Part shown: in pieces, positions 9,194-18,647 of the stretch | Numbering within the stretch: the first letter of the stretch is position 1 | Layout of the letters: every line of letters starts with the position of its first letter | Assembly: GCF_963664415.1 (NCBI RefSeq) | Contig: NZ_OY761440.1 | Location: 930,001 to 994,000 of the forward strand | Source of the DNA: an uncultured Desulfobacter sp. | Lineage (GTDB): Bacteria; Desulfobacterota; Desulfobacteria; Desulfobacterales; Desulfobacteraceae | Direction: 5' to 3' | DNA: 64,000 nucleotides | Notes under the pieces: generated by a model | Database searches by the model: none | What the model saw: the letters and a program-made list of their open reading frames with translations, nothing else | What the model was told of the DNA's origin: nothing | Translations under genes and position numbers: made by a program

Positions 9194-10570
9194 ATGAAAA
9201 AAAACATGAAGCCATCACAACCATTTTCTGATCTGAAAGCCATATACAATGCAGCAATCAAACGGGTGGACCCCTATGCCATGATACAGTCAAGGGTAAC
9301 CCTGGACAACAACACCCTTAAAATCCGTCTCGACAACCAGGAAAAAAGCCTGGCCTTGGAAAAATTTAAAACAATATATGTGCTTGGAGCAGGCAAGGCA
9401 ACGGCTCCCATGGCAAAAGCCATCGAAGAAATCCTTGGGCCTAAACTGTCCGGGGGCCTTATTTCAGTTAAAAAAGGGCACACAGACACCTTAAACAATA
9501 TTGAAATCATTGAAGCAGGCCACCCGGTCCCGGACGAGAACAGCCGTTCGGCAGCGCAACAGATCATTGACATTGCAGCAAAGGCAGATGAAACCACCCT
9601 GTTCATTAATCTGATTTCCGGCGGCGGTTCCGCGCTCCTGGCCTGCCCCGGAGAATACGAAGGCGCATCCATCACCCTTTCAGATAAACAGAAAACCACT
9701 CAAGCTTTGCTGGCCTGCGGGGCCGAAATCAACGAAATCAACAGGGTGCGCAAACAGCTGTCCGGCATCAAGGGCGGAAAACTGGCCCGGCACATGTACC
9801 CTGCCACATCCATAAATCTGATCCTTTCCGATGTAGTGGGCGATGACCTCAGCGCCATTGCCTCCGGCCCCACAGCTCCGGATTTCACCACCTTTGCCCA
9901 GACTATCGGCATTGTAAAAAAATACGGATTATCATCGATATTGCCGCCAAGGGTAGCAAAAATTTTTGAATCCGACAGGATGCAACAGACGACCAACGAC
10001 ACAATCAGTGATGATCTAATCTTTTCAAAGGTCGACAACATCCTTTTGGGCAATAATTTATCGGCCCTGAATGCCGCCCGGCAACAGGCGGGAATTCTGG
10101 GTTACAATACCCTGGTGTTAAGCTCCCGGATCACCGGCGAAGCCCGGGAAATTGCCCTGGTATTTTACGGCATGGCCCAGGATATTGCCCTTGGCAACCT
10201 GCCCCCCCAACCTCCGGTCTGCGTGCTTGCCGGTGGAGAAACCACGGTAACCCTAAAGGGGAACGGTAAAGGCGGGCGAAACCAGGAAATGGCCCTCTCC
10301 TTTCTTCAAGCCCTTGAAGCCGCTCCTGCCGGAATTGAAAACATCTTTTTTCTTTCAGGAGCCACCGACGGCAATGACGGCCCAACGGATGCGGCCGGGG
10401 CATTTGCATCCCAGGCTGTTCTGGAAGCTGGTAAAAAGGCGGCGCTGGATATTAATAAATACCTGGGCAACAATGATTCATACACCTACTTTGATCAGGC
10501 CGGTTATCTATTTAGACCCGGCCCCACAAACACCAATGTATGTGATCTTCAGATCCTTATCGTAACATAA
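9194..10570 (+). CDS. Glycerate 2-kinase (MOFRL/DUF4147 family)
   Basis: A 458-aa cytoplasmic enzyme of the GckA/TtuD type, which phosphorylates D-glycerate to 2-phosphoglycerate with ATP. The N-terminal DUF4147 domain shows YVLGAGKATAPMAKA near residue 58 and LISGGGSALL near 140; the C-terminal MOFRL domain shows AGGETTVTLKGNGKGGRNQE near residue 350. Older annotations call this family hydroxypyruvate reductase. It follows the MOT1 permease by 20 bases and converges on the ferredoxin gene, whose stop lies 16 bases away. An ATG at 9206 (MKPSQPF) is an alternative start. Confidence 0.88.
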   Translation: MKKNMKPSQPFSDLKAIYNAAIKRVDPYAMIQSRVTLDNNTLKIRLDNQEKSLALEKFKTIYVLGAGKATAPMAKAIEEILGPKLSGGLISVKKGHTDTLNNIEIIEAGHPVPDENSRSAAQQIIDIAAKADETTLFINLISGGGSALLACPGEYEGASITLSDKQKTTQALLACGAEINEINRVRKQLSGIKGGKLARHMYPATSINLILSDVVGDDLSAIASGPTAPDFTTFAQTIGIVKKYGLSSILPPRVAKIFESDRMQQTTNDTISDDLIFSKVDNILLGNNLSALNAARQQAGILGYNTLVLSSRITGEAREIALVFYGMAQDIALGNLPPQPPVCVLAGGETTVTLKGNGKGGRNQEMALSFLQALEAAPAGIENIFFLSGATDGNDGPTDAAGAFASQAVLEAGKKAALDINKYLGNNDSYTYFDQAGYLFRPGPTNTNVCDLQILIVT

Positions 10571-10586
10571 CTTCAGCGCTTAATTA

Positions 10587-10952
10587 CTATGGGTATTCCG
10601 TATTCTTCAAAATTTCAAGCTGTTCAATGGTTTGTTCCGCCACTTTCTTATTTTTAGTAAAAAAACGTTGTAAACGTCCGACAAGCTGCTTTTGCATTGT
10701 CTTATCATTTGCATAATATTCATGCCCTAACAACTTTTTTGCGTAGGCTAAATTGGATTGCACTTCTTCAGGAATGCGCTCTCCGTCATGACGAGCGGCA
10801 TCCTCCGGGCATACATCGTGGCAAATTCCACATCGGATACAACCGTCATCCTTAATAACCGCAACGTCGTTTTCCATATAGATTGCCCCGGCAGGGCATT
10901 CATCAACGCATGTTCCGCATCCCGTACACGATTCTTTATTAATCCACGGCAT
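10587..10952 (-). CDS. 2[4Fe-4S] ferredoxin-like protein with helical tail
   Basis: A 121-aa protein. Residues 9-20 carry CTGCGTCVDECP and residues 38-49 carry CIRCGICHDVCP, two classic [4Fe-4S] cluster motifs. The last 60 residues are a charged helical tail not found in simple ferredoxins. It starts 35 bases after the DUF89 gene and on the same strand, so the two very likely form an operon. It presumably carries electrons in the cytoplasm for its neighbour or another partner; the tail may be a docking element (inference). Confidence 0.88.
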   Translation of the reverse strand: MPWINKESCTGCGTCVDECPAGAIYMENDVAVIKDDGCIRCGICHDVCPEDAARHDGERIPEEVQSNLAYAKKLLGHEYYANDKTMQKQLVGRLQRFFTKNKKVAEQTIEQLEILKNTEYP

Positions 10953-10987
10953 TTATCTATGTCTCCCTTATGTTGATAAATATTTTA

Positions 10988-11833
10988 CTATAGAACTGAT
11001 GTTGATACGACCATATCATTCTTACGAACACCCAGTAAATTTGCTATGGGTTCGCATTTTGCGATTAAAAGAAAAAACACTTTTGGATGGCTGCTCTCCA
11101 TGAGCCCTTCAAAATTGCCCTGTCCTTTGGATATGATAAGATCAGCACGATTATATTCTTCTATAAATTCTTCTGAACAGAATTCAATAAGTGTTGACGG
11201 TGCATCAAACCCATTGGAAATCACCCTGCAAACCTTATCAATGCCAACCTGAGTTGCATCTTCAAGTGTTGCATCATTGATTACAGGTTTCCCCCGTACA
11301 GCAAACGTAATATTTTTATGCTTCATGGTTTCAATAAACAATTTATCAAAAACGATTTCGCCGCAATTATCTCCCAGGTACAAAATATGTTGGGCTTTAC
11401 TGATTTCATTTTTTAATTGCACCGTCATATCAATTTTTAAATCTTTTTGAAAAAACGATTCAATCTGCGCTGATATGTCGTCATTCACACTTTGAGCACC
11501 ATAATCAATAATATTGCCGATAACCGACAGTTTTGCGGCGGTGAAAAAAGGATCTTCACTTTCATTTATCATGGTTTGCCAATATGGGTATTCTTTAAGA
11601 AGAATATCATTGGCCTTTAATTTTTCTTCGGCATACAGGTTTGAATTGCTCAGTTGACTCTTGGCCATACGATGAATTTCCGTTGCCAATTGGGGATTGG
11701 ATAGTTCCCGTTTTGAATCAATCAGCTTGTGGACTGAAAAAATAAAATTTTGTGCAACCTTTTCATCCGGTCTGAATTTATCAATCAGTTTTTCAATTGT
11801 CCTGATGTGGCAGAAATAACATTCGTGTCTCAT
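10988..11833 (-). CDS. DUF89/ARMT1-like metal-dependent phosphatase
   Basis: A 281-aa DUF89 protein. The family hallmark YLGDNCGEIVFDK lies near residue 150, and the N-terminus has CYFC at residues 5-8, the CxxC usual in prokaryotic DUF89 proteins. Characterised relatives are Mn/Co/Ni-dependent damage-control phosphatases acting on phosphometabolites. The following ferredoxin gene suggests a use in anaerobic metabolism that the eukaryotic members do not share. The substrate cannot be inferred. Confidence 0.83.
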   Translation of the reverse strand: MRHECYFCHIRTIEKLIDKFRPDEKVAQNFIFSVHKLIDSKRELSNPQLATEIHRMAKSQLSNSNLYAEEKLKANDILLKEYPYWQTMINESEDPFFTAAKLSVIGNIIDYGAQSVNDDISAQIESFFQKDLKIDMTVQLKNEISKAQHILYLGDNCGEIVFDKLFIETMKHKNITFAVRGKPVINDATLEDATQVGIDKVCRVISNGFDAPSTLIEFCSEEFIEEYNRADLIISKGQGNFEGLMESSHPKVFFLLIAKCEPIANLLGVRKNDMVVSTSVL

Positions 11834-11922
11834 ATTTTACCTCTATTTGATACCTTGTTTTTGGCCGGTCAAAAAACTTTTGAATATGCGATGCAGACTT
11901 CACTGACATTTTATCCCCCCCC

Positions 11923-12984
11923 TTACGGCCCAACCTTGGGCAGGACATCTTGAAAAACAACGCCGTAAATATCCCAAATGGTAACAAACAATGCGGCAAT
12001 AATGGGACCGATGATGATGCCGATGATACCGAACATGGCAATCCCCCCAAGGGTGGAAAATAAAATCAAAAGATCGTGCATCTCCGTATCTTTGCCCACA
12101 AGACGGGGGCGCAGTAGATTGTCAACACTTCCCACGACCGCACCACAAAAGACAGCAAGCACAACGGCCTTGATCCATGCCCCCTGAGCGGCCAGCCAAA
12201 GCGCTGCCGGTATCCATATCAAGGCGGTCCCAATACCGGGGATAATGGATAAAACCGTCATAACAGCCCCCCAAAAAACCGAGCTGTGGATGCCGACCAG
12301 TGCAAACGCGATGCCGGATGCCCCGCCCTGTACAACACCGATGATAGCCGTTCCCTTGATCGTGGCGCGCGCCACAGAGGTGAATCGATCAAGAAGCCGC
12401 CTTTCATCCCTATCCTCCAAAGGCATGTAAAACAAAATTTTCTCAAGCAGCCTGTTTCCGTCTATGAGGAAAAAAAACATGGTGTACAAAAGAATGGCCA
12501 CCATGAATATAAAATTGATTGTTCCCATGGTGGCAGCCTGAAGCCCGTTAACAAAAAATTGGCTTGCAGCTCCGACCAATTCCCCGGCTTTGGTGTAGAT
12601 GGTTAGTCTGTAGGGTTCTATGTGCTCATAAAAGGGAAGGCCTTCCAGCCATTGGGAAATGGCGATGGGAGAAGACAATTGCTTCTGGACCCAGGGCGTG
12701 GCGGTCTGGCCGACCTTGATGGCCTGACTGGTTACAATGCCTAAAAGGCCGCTTAAAGGCAAAAGAACGATAAAAACAATAATCAGGATGGTAATACCGG
12801 AGGCGGCGGCCTGCCTGCCCTTCAACCATTTATTCAGCCGCTGGTAAAACGGATAGGCCAGGGCTGAAAAAATGCCTGCCAGCAGAATGGCCATGAGAAA
12901 CGCTTTTATCATTACAAGAAAAATCGCTGAAATAAAAAACACAAGTAACAATAAAAATGAGGGGTGGATCAGATCTCGATTCAT
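11923..12984 (-). CDS. AI-2E family transporter
   Basis: A 353-aa inner membrane protein of the AI-2E family (PF01594, TqsA/PerM-like). About eight hydrophobic segments are visible, including a pair at the N-terminus (residues 8-45) and a C-terminal block with GIPGIGTALIWIPAALWLA around residue 240 and GIIGIIIGPIIAALFVTIWD near 320. Members export small molecules such as autoinducer-2 or act as Na+/H+ antiporters; the substrate here is unknown. It stands about 90 bp upstream of the DUF89 gene on the same strand. Confidence 0.88.
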   Translation of the reverse strand: MNRDLIHPSFLLLLVFFISAIFLVMIKAFLMAILLAGIFSALAYPFYQRLNKWLKGRQAAASGITILIIVFIVLLPLSGLLGIVTSQAIKVGQTATPWVQKQLSSPIAISQWLEGLPFYEHIEPYRLTIYTKAGELVGAASQFFVNGLQAATMGTINFIFMVAILLYTMFFFLIDGNRLLEKILFYMPLEDRDERRLLDRFTSVARATIKGTAIIGVVQGGASGIAFALVGIHSSVFWGAVMTVLSIIPGIGTALIWIPAALWLAAQGAWIKAVVLAVFCGAVVGSVDNLLRPRLVGKDTEMHDLLILFSTLGGIAMFGIIGIIIGPIIAALFVTIWDIYGVVFQDVLPKVGP

Positions 12985-13071
12985 GAAACGGTGCCTCCGG
13001 AAAAGATTTTTTAAGCCCTATTATAGTGTCTGAACGAAAACCTGGAAATTTTGTTGAGTACAAGGCGGCCC

Positions 13072-13122
13072 CCCAATTTTAACAACAGGCATATATCGAA
13101 TATTCCGAGGATTAAAATTGGG
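13072..13122. terminator. Inverted repeat between methyltransferase and transporter genes
   Basis: An 11-bp perfect inverted repeat (CCCAATTTTAA / TTAAAATTGGG) with a 29-base loop, lying downstream of no gene on the plus strand and between two minus-strand genes. The loop is long for an intrinsic terminator, so a protein-binding site is equally possible. Confidence 0.3.
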
Positions 13123-13213
13123 ATCCAACGAAGTAATCGGCAAAATTTACGGTTTCCGGTCGGGCACTATCCTATAAACAAAGTACATTGAAATCAATAC
13201 ACTGAAACGAATT

Positions 13214-14515
13214 CTATTTTTCTGCCACAACCAGAAAGCCTGTGACCGGATCACCGGACTGCTTCCGGATAGCCGTGCTGTCCAATGCCAGCAGGTTCAA
13301 TCCATACCGGTTCAGACAGGTTTGAATGTATCTTTGTGAATGTGCGTACCGGCCGCTGGGGGAAAGTGCATAATTTTTTGAATTGTCTTTTAGTTTCTCC
13401 ACTGAGAACGCAATTTTTCCGCCCGGCGCCAGGGCGGCAACTGCCGATTTGATCACTTGATCCAAACGGCCGAAATAGACAAGAACATCCGAGCTGTAGA
13501 TCAGATCAAATCTCACCGGGAACACCCATGGCTGCATTATATCAAAGACTTTAAGGCTGCTGTAAATTTTCTTTTCAGCTGCTTTTTCAAGCATCTTTTC
13601 CGATACGTCAACCCCGGTCAGGCGTTTTGCAAACGGCTGGTACAACACGGCACCAAGCCCCGTACCGCAGCCAAGATCCAGGATCTCCATATTTTTAGTT
13701 AAATAAGGACGCAGCAGTTGAAAGAGAAGTTCAGGGGTTTTATATTCAAGCTCTCCAACCAGAATGTCCTCAAAATTTTCTGCACACTGGTCAAAAATGC
13801 TGCGAACATGATCCACCGGTGCGGCATCAGGGGTTGACGCCTCCCCGCCGATACTCTGGAGCATAAACTGTGCGATTTCATTTTGCGGATGGATCTCAAG
13901 CACCTTACGGTAATGGCTTTCGGCTTTTTCAAACTGTTCGCGTTTTTGAAATATAATTCCGCTGTTCAAGTGTGGAGAGACATATTCCGGCTGGATTTTA
14001 ATGGCCTTTTGGTATGCGTTTAACGCCGGCTCTACTTGACCCTGCTCATCCAAAGCCACCCCCAAATTGTTCCATGCCTCGGCCATGTCAGCGGCGAACC
14101 GGATAGCGGCACGGAAACTTTCCATCGCGTCATCCGCTTGCCCGGTTTCCCGATAAGCCACACCCAGATTATTCCATACCAGGCCGGCCTCGGGTTGCTG
14201 TTCAAGCATCAACTGATATATGGGGATGGCGCCTTGGTGATCATTTTCCATCTGTTTCAGGCGGCCTAACTGATAACATGCAGACAGATCCGGCGGGCTG
14301 AGGCCGGCTGCTCTTTCAAATAAAGGGATCGCCTTGTCCGTCCGGTTCTGATCCAGGTACAAAATCCCGAGTGCGCTCATGGCCTGTCCCCATTCCGGTT
14401 TTATCTTCAGAACTTGCCTGTAACCTTTTTCCGCCTCGGCAAATCTGCCTGCCTTGTGACTGATATATGATTTTTGAAAAATCTGTTCAACATCATTTCT
14501 TGCTTCCTTGTCCAT
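13214..14515 (-). CDS. TPR-repeat class I methyltransferase
   Basis: A 433-aa fusion. Residues 10-215 hold about six tetratricopeptide repeats (for example AWNNLGVALDEQGQVEPALN). Residues 235-433 form a SAM-dependent methyltransferase with the glycine-rich motif ILDLGCGTGLG near 274 and SSDVLVYFG in the motif IV position. The arrangement resembles NDUFAF5/BioC-like methyltransferases with a protein-binding arm, so the substrate is probably presented through the TPRs; what is methylated is unknown. It is cytoplasmic and has no signal peptide. Spacing to neighbours gives no operon evidence. Confidence 0.82.
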   Translation of the reverse strand: MDKEARNDVEQIFQKSYISHKAGRFAEAEKGYRQVLKIKPEWGQAMSALGILYLDQNRTDKAIPLFERAAGLSPPDLSACYQLGRLKQMENDHQGAIPIYQLMLEQQPEAGLVWNNLGVAYRETGQADDAMESFRAAIRFAADMAEAWNNLGVALDEQGQVEPALNAYQKAIKIQPEYVSPHLNSGIIFQKREQFEKAESHYRKVLEIHPQNEIAQFMLQSIGGEASTPDAAPVDHVRSIFDQCAENFEDILVGELEYKTPELLFQLLRPYLTKNMEILDLGCGTGLGAVLYQPFAKRLTGVDVSEKMLEKAAEKKIYSSLKVFDIMQPWVFPVRFDLIYSSDVLVYFGRLDQVIKSAVAALAPGGKIAFSVEKLKDNSKNYALSPSGRYAHSQRYIQTCLNRYGLNLLALDSTAIRKQSGDPVTGFLVVAEK

Positions 14516-14739
14516 ATAACGTATCTCTTTCCTTCACCGATACCCATTTTGCAACATGCAACACCGTCTTGGCATCTATGATATCCCTGCATCAAATCAC
14601 CTCAAAAAGTTCTGCAAGGGTGGTTTAAAATTACGCCCAACGTAACAAGGCAGGCCAAATTGATCAACACTTGATCATCGGCAAATCATAGGGGAAGTTA
14701 GAACCCAGTCGGCCGGTTTGAACGACATATCAAAATTTC

Positions 14740-15447
14740 CTATTTTTTCCGGGCAACGAGTAGAATATTTTTCCCTATAAAGGGTGAAACCAATGATTCA
14801 ATTACACGCATTACAGGCACAACTAACCGATCGTATATGAATACATTCTGGCCATTCATTGTATTTTTCAGCAGGGTATAATTGATGAACCAGGGAATAA
14901 TGCCGGCCAGATCAAAATAGCGGGCTTTTACAATAGAGAACCCAGACCGCTGAATCAGTGCCAAAAGGCGATCTTTAGTATATCGACGAAAATGGCCGAA
15001 TTGCGTATCAAGTTCACTATACAACCATGGCAGCGCGGGTACGAATATCATAATATGACCGCCGGAAGTCATCGCAGTATGAGCACAGGCAAGTTCACAA
15101 ACATCATCTTCTATATGTTCAAGGACATTAACATACAGAACGGAATCAAAAGATGCATCACCGTCCTCTATACACAAAAAATCATTGACAGCCTTGGCCC
15201 GCATATCTTTCTTAAGAGCCTTTTCCAGTAATGGATACATGTTAACCGATGGTTCAAATGCTGTCAGGCTATTTATATTGGATTCCAATATGAGTTTTGA
15301 AACATTGCCGATGCCTGCACCAACCTCAGCAACAGAACCTTTGAGATAAGGTAAAAATTCGGCCAATAACCATCGGTGATAATTATTTGCAAAGGACATA
15401 GCTTCCAAGTCTTTGCCAAAGTAGTATTTCTTGTTTGTTTGTGTCAT
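14740..15447 (-). CDS. Class I SAM-dependent methyltransferase
   Basis: A 235-aa methyltransferase. Motif I, EVGAGIGNVSKLIL, lies near residue 41, and VLYVNVLEHIEDD near 104 is the Methyltransf_11/23-type motif. The later region (FVPALPWLYSELDTQFGHFR) is common in methyltransferases of lipid or polysaccharide clusters. The enzyme is likely cytoplasmic and perhaps membrane-associated through the hydrophobic C-terminal third. Its substrate is unknown. The gene is divergent from the metal-uptake operon. Confidence 0.83.
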   Translation of the reverse strand: MTQTNKKYYFGKDLEAMSFANNYHRWLLAEFLPYLKGSVAEVGAGIGNVSKLILESNINSLTAFEPSVNMYPLLEKALKKDMRAKAVNDFLCIEDGDASFDSVLYVNVLEHIEDDVCELACAHTAMTSGGHIMIFVPALPWLYSELDTQFGHFRRYTKDRLLALIQRSGFSIVKARYFDLAGIIPWFINYTLLKNTMNGQNVFIYDRLVVPVMRVIESLVSPFIGKNILLVARKK

Positions 15448-15698
15448 TGTCCCAACCTTTTTATGGACAAGTCAATCCATGCCCAACATATTAAATTACA
15501 ATATCATTTAACATTTTTTTGTGAAATGGCAGATTGCGTTCTTATTGGCAGGATATAAAAAAGAGTTGACTTTTTTAACTTTTAAAATATAAAAGCGGCT
15601 ATTCATAATTTCGCATATTGAGAATATATGAATAGATAAAAGTAACTCTTTTATCATGTACTACAAACAAATAAAAAACAAAGACTGAAGTCTTTTTG

Positions 15699-15792
15699 TA
15701 GAACGGCCATGGGCCGACCTGGTCTATCAGCACCCAGGCTCGACCCACAACGAATAGTGAAACATATCTGTGACTTACAGAGAATTTCTTAT
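15699..15792 (+). repeat. Intergenic hairpin repeat, unit C
   Basis: A single unit with AACGGCCATGGGCCG, arms GGGCCGACCTGG and CCAGGCTCGACCC (11 pairs, one mismatch and one bulge), then CACAACGAAT and GACTTACAGAGA. It ends about 10 bases before the structured leader of the metal-uptake operon. Confidence 0.65.
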
Positions 15793-15802
15793 AAAATTAA
15801 TA

Positions 15803-15875
15803 ATTGAGTGAGCCCAAAGCACCTGGGTATTTATACATAGACTGTCGTATGTAGCGGCAACCGTTGATCGTCAAT
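15803..15875 (+). ncRNA. Candidate structured leader (riboswitch-like) upstream of metal-uptake operon
   Basis: The stretch can fold as a multibranched RNA: closing pair ATTGA (15803-15807) with TCAAT (15871-15875), a hairpin CCCA/TGGG (15813-15827), a hairpin TACATA/TATGTA (15834-15853) and a small hairpin CGG/CCG (15855-15863). It sits directly before an intrinsic terminator, the usual layout of a transcription-attenuating riboswitch. It does not match a riboswitch class I can name. The call rests on hand folding of one sequence. Confidence 0.35.
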
Positions 15876-15879
15876 AAAG

Positions 15880-15930
15880 CCATGAAGGTTTAGGACTATT
15901 GTCTACACCTTTATGGTTTTTTTTATTTTT
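15880..15930 (+). terminator. Intrinsic terminator in the leader of the metal-uptake operon
   Basis: CCATGAAGGT (15880-15889) pairs with ACCTTTATGG (15907-15916), with further pairing in the loop, and is followed at once by eight T and then an AT-rich tract. It lies 44 bases before the first gene start on the same strand, so it would abort transcription before the operon unless antiterminated. Confidence 0.75.
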
Positions 15931-15973
15931 TGCACCGCTAAAAAGCCAGATAGTTATTAGTACGGGAGAAAAG

Positions 15974-16471
15974 ATGCAACCAACCACAATGTTAATATCA
16001 GCGATACTTATTACTTTATTAAACGGTTCCTTGGGATGGTGTCACGGTGTTATGGGAACCGTAAACGAAATTAATGCCTATTGCATCACGGCTATGTATG
16101 ATGATGGAGAGCCGATGAGCTACGCAAAAATCGAAATCATGGCCCCTGAAACAACGATTCCTTTTCAAAGCGGCCATACAGATCGAAACGGCAGTTTTGT
16201 GATCAACACGGATATCCACGGAACTTGGCATGTTGTGGTCAGCGACGGTATGGGACATCAGCTGACATTGGATTTCCCGGTTGAGTCTGACAAGGCGGCC
16301 CCGCTAACATCCTCCCGGGAGGCCCCCCAAGCGCCCCAAAAAGCGATTATTTCTACTTTGCCCAATAAAACAAACCGCCATTTGGAAATCATCTGTGGAC
16401 TGTCTCTGATTTTCGGGTTGTGGGGAATTCTATTTGGCTGGAAGGCCAGGCGATGCAAAATTCGAGGGTAA
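15974..16471 (+). CDS. Periplasmic NikL-like protein with C-terminal anchor
   Basis: 165 aa from the ATG at 15974, preceded by GGGAGAAAAG, a good ribosome-binding site. Residues 1-24 are a signal peptide ending near GWCHG. Residues 35-110 look like a carboxypeptidase-regulatory-like beta domain (GEPMSYAKIEI, HTDRNGSFVINTD). A single membrane segment lies at about 134-155, followed by a basic tail. Together with the TonB receptor and DUF4198 protein behind it, it resembles the NikK/NikL accessory proteins of nickel/cobalt uptake systems (family knowledge); a metal-trafficking role is inferred. A longer frame from 15899 would run through the terminator and is not preferred. Confidence 0.65.
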   Translation: MQPTTMLISAILITLLNGSLGWCHGVMGTVNEINAYCITAMYDDGEPMSYAKIEIMAPETTIPFQSGHTDRNGSFVINTDIHGTWHVVVSDGMGHQLTLDFPVESDKAAPLTSSREAPQAPQKAIISTLPNKTNRHLEIICGLSLIFGLWGILFGWKARRCKIRG

Positions 16472-16662
16472 TGAATCAAATGAACATAATTGCTGTTCAG
16501 ATATCCACGCAAAATCCGTGAATATCTATGCAGCAAAGAAGCTGATTAGGATTCATGGTCATGCCAGATCCTCCGGCTGGATCGCAGGCAGGAGTAACAG
16601 GTTCAGGTCCGGATTGCACGACCATGCCGCCCGTTTACTACAACAGGAGAGAAGGAGAAAAC

Positions 16663-18618
16663 ATGCACAAAACACACGTTGGATTGATGTTCGCCTTAGT
16701 AATAATGCTTATGCCGGGTGGTCTTTGGGCCGAAGAGGACGCGTCAACCACCAAGCTTGACGAGGTCGTGGTGATCGGTACACGCACCCCCCATGCAGTT
16801 AAAGACTCGCCCGTAGAAACTGTCTTAATCACCCGCGAGGATATTGAGCAAAGCAATGCCCAGACCGTAAGTGACCTTGTAAAAACAGTCCCCGGTTTCT
16901 CCGTAGGAGGAAACGACGATATTTTCGGCGGCTCGTCCTCCCGTGCCAGACTGAGGGGCTTAAGCTTCAACAACGGTTACGGCCTCATCCTCATCGACGG
17001 CCAAAGAATCCACGGCAGCAGTCAGAGCGGTGCCCACGGAGAATATGCCGTGGGCCTGAACCAAATCCCCGTCTCCATGATAGAGAGAATCGAAATTGTC
17101 AAAGGGCCATCCTCGGTCCTTTACGGCAGTGATGCCATGGCCGGTGTAATCAACATTATTACCAAAAAGGTTCCCGAAAAGGCGGTTGCCGGGGCCGGTG
17201 TAAAATACGGATGGTATAAGGTTTCCAAGGGCAAAAATTACTACACGGATGCCGTAACCACCCCCACTGATTATGGAAGCAACCGCTACACACGGACCGC
17301 TTACGCGTATACCGGCTCCAAAATCAACGAGGATATGGGATTTTTACTACACTATACCCATGAAGACTCAGAGGGGACCAGCCTAAGTCCCTATGAAAAT
17401 GACCGGGACTCTGTCATGGGGAAACTGGATGTTGATTTCACGGATACGGCAAAAGGCTGGATGAAGGGAGAACTAAGCAACTTCAAGAGAGAGACCACAA
17501 GCACCACAGAAGAAGAAAGCTACCGCATTTCAGCAGGTTTTGACTTCAAGGTTTCCCAAAACCATCAGTTCATGTTAAAAGGCTATCACTATGTAGATGA
17601 CTTCAGCACCTCCACACGGTCCGGGGACATCGGCTTTGACCAGGGTGAACTTCAGTATACCTGGTATGCGCCGGCGAACCACGTTGTCACCTCCGGAATC
17701 GAATTTCAGCGCCAGTCTATTGACTATATCATGGACAACAGCAGCAGCGGAACCACAACCCGGACCACGGTGGTAGAAGACGTTGATACCTTCAGCATAT
17801 TCCTGCAGGATGAATGGACCCTTTTCGAAAAACTGGTCCTGGTCCCCGGCATTCGGTATGACAACCACTCCACGTTCGGAGATTCCTTCAACCCCAAATT
17901 AAGCGCCATGTACCGCCTCACAGAGGCGACCACCCTGCGGGCGTCGGTGGGCAAATCGTTCAAATCCCCGACCATACGTCAATTGTATTACGATGTCCCG
18001 TTTTACCACTCTCCGTTCTGGATTTCCTCCAACCCTGACCTGGAGCCGGAGGAGTCCATCGGCTATTCACTGAGTATTGAACACACGATGCTGGACGACA
18101 GATTGATAACCAGCCTGGCTTATTTCAGAAACGACGTAGACAACATGGTGGTCACAGACCGGACCGGCCAAACCTATGAAGGCGCAGACCTTTATATCTA
18201 CGAAAATGTTGAAGAGGCCATGGTCCAAGGCATAGAGGTAACGGCACAATTTTATCTAAATGACAACTGTTCGGTCTTGTTCGGCTACACCTATACCGAT
18301 TCCGAAGACGAATCCACAGGCAACGAGTTGACCTATACCCCGACCCATTCATTCACCATTACCCCTGCCTATGAATATGTCCCCTGGGGATTGGGGATCA
18401 GCGGAACAATCCAGTACAACTCGGATCAGTACACAGATGACGATAATACACGTGTACAGGACGCACATGTGGTCGTTGACGGGAAGCTGTTCAAACGGGT
18501 CGGCCAGGTATCCAAACTCACACTGGAAGTCGATAACATTTTTGATTCAGACAAGGGAAATGACCGTTACCAGCGCACGGGCAGAACCATTACGCTCGGC
18601 CTTGACATGGAATTTTAA
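16663..18618 (+). CDS. TonB-dependent outer membrane receptor
   Basis: 651 aa from the ATG at 16663, chosen because GGAGAGAAGGAG lies just upstream and a signal peptide follows at once (cleavage near LWAEED). Residues 30-36 (DEVVVIG) form the TonB box, the plug domain extends to about 150 (DLVKTVPGFSV, GVINIITKK), and the rest is a beta-barrel with the usual C-terminal aromatic residue (LDMEF). It binds a ligand at the cell surface and imports it with energy from TonB-ExbBD. Neighbours encoding NikL-like and DUF4198 proteins suggest a chelated metal such as nickel or cobalt. An in-frame ATG at 16555 is upstream but lacks a good ribosome-binding site. Confidence 0.9.
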   Translation: MHKTHVGLMFALVIMLMPGGLWAEEDASTTKLDEVVVIGTRTPHAVKDSPVETVLITREDIEQSNAQTVSDLVKTVPGFSVGGNDDIFGGSSSRARLRGLSFNNGYGLILIDGQRIHGSSQSGAHGEYAVGLNQIPVSMIERIEIVKGPSSVLYGSDAMAGVINIITKKVPEKAVAGAGVKYGWYKVSKGKNYYTDAVTTPTDYGSNRYTRTAYAYTGSKINEDMGFLLHYTHEDSEGTSLSPYENDRDSVMGKLDVDFTDTAKGWMKGELSNFKRETTSTTEEESYRISAGFDFKVSQNHQFMLKGYHYVDDFSTSTRSGDIGFDQGELQYTWYAPANHVVTSGIEFQRQSIDYIMDNSSSGTTTRTTVVEDVDTFSIFLQDEWTLFEKLVLVPGIRYDNHSTFGDSFNPKLSAMYRLTEATTLRASVGKSFKSPTIRQLYYDVPFYHSPFWISSNPDLEPEESIGYSLSIEHTMLDDRLITSLAYFRNDVDNMVVTDRTGQTYEGADLYIYENVEEAMVQGIEVTAQFYLNDNCSVLFGYTYTDSEDESTGNELTYTPTHSFTITPAYEYVPWGLGISGTIQYNSDQYTDDDNTRVQDAHVVVDGKLFKRVGQVSKLTLEVDNIFDSDKGNDRYQRTGRTITLGLDMEF

Positions 18619-18647
18619 TAAAATCTTTTAAACTGAGGAGAAGACAA

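Noticed and set aside
15803..15875. Match to the c-di-GMP-I (GEMM) riboswitch
   Set aside because: CAAAGC and GTAGCGG-ACCG resemble GEMM blocks, but the GGTA/TACC pairing and the other conserved elements of that class are missing.
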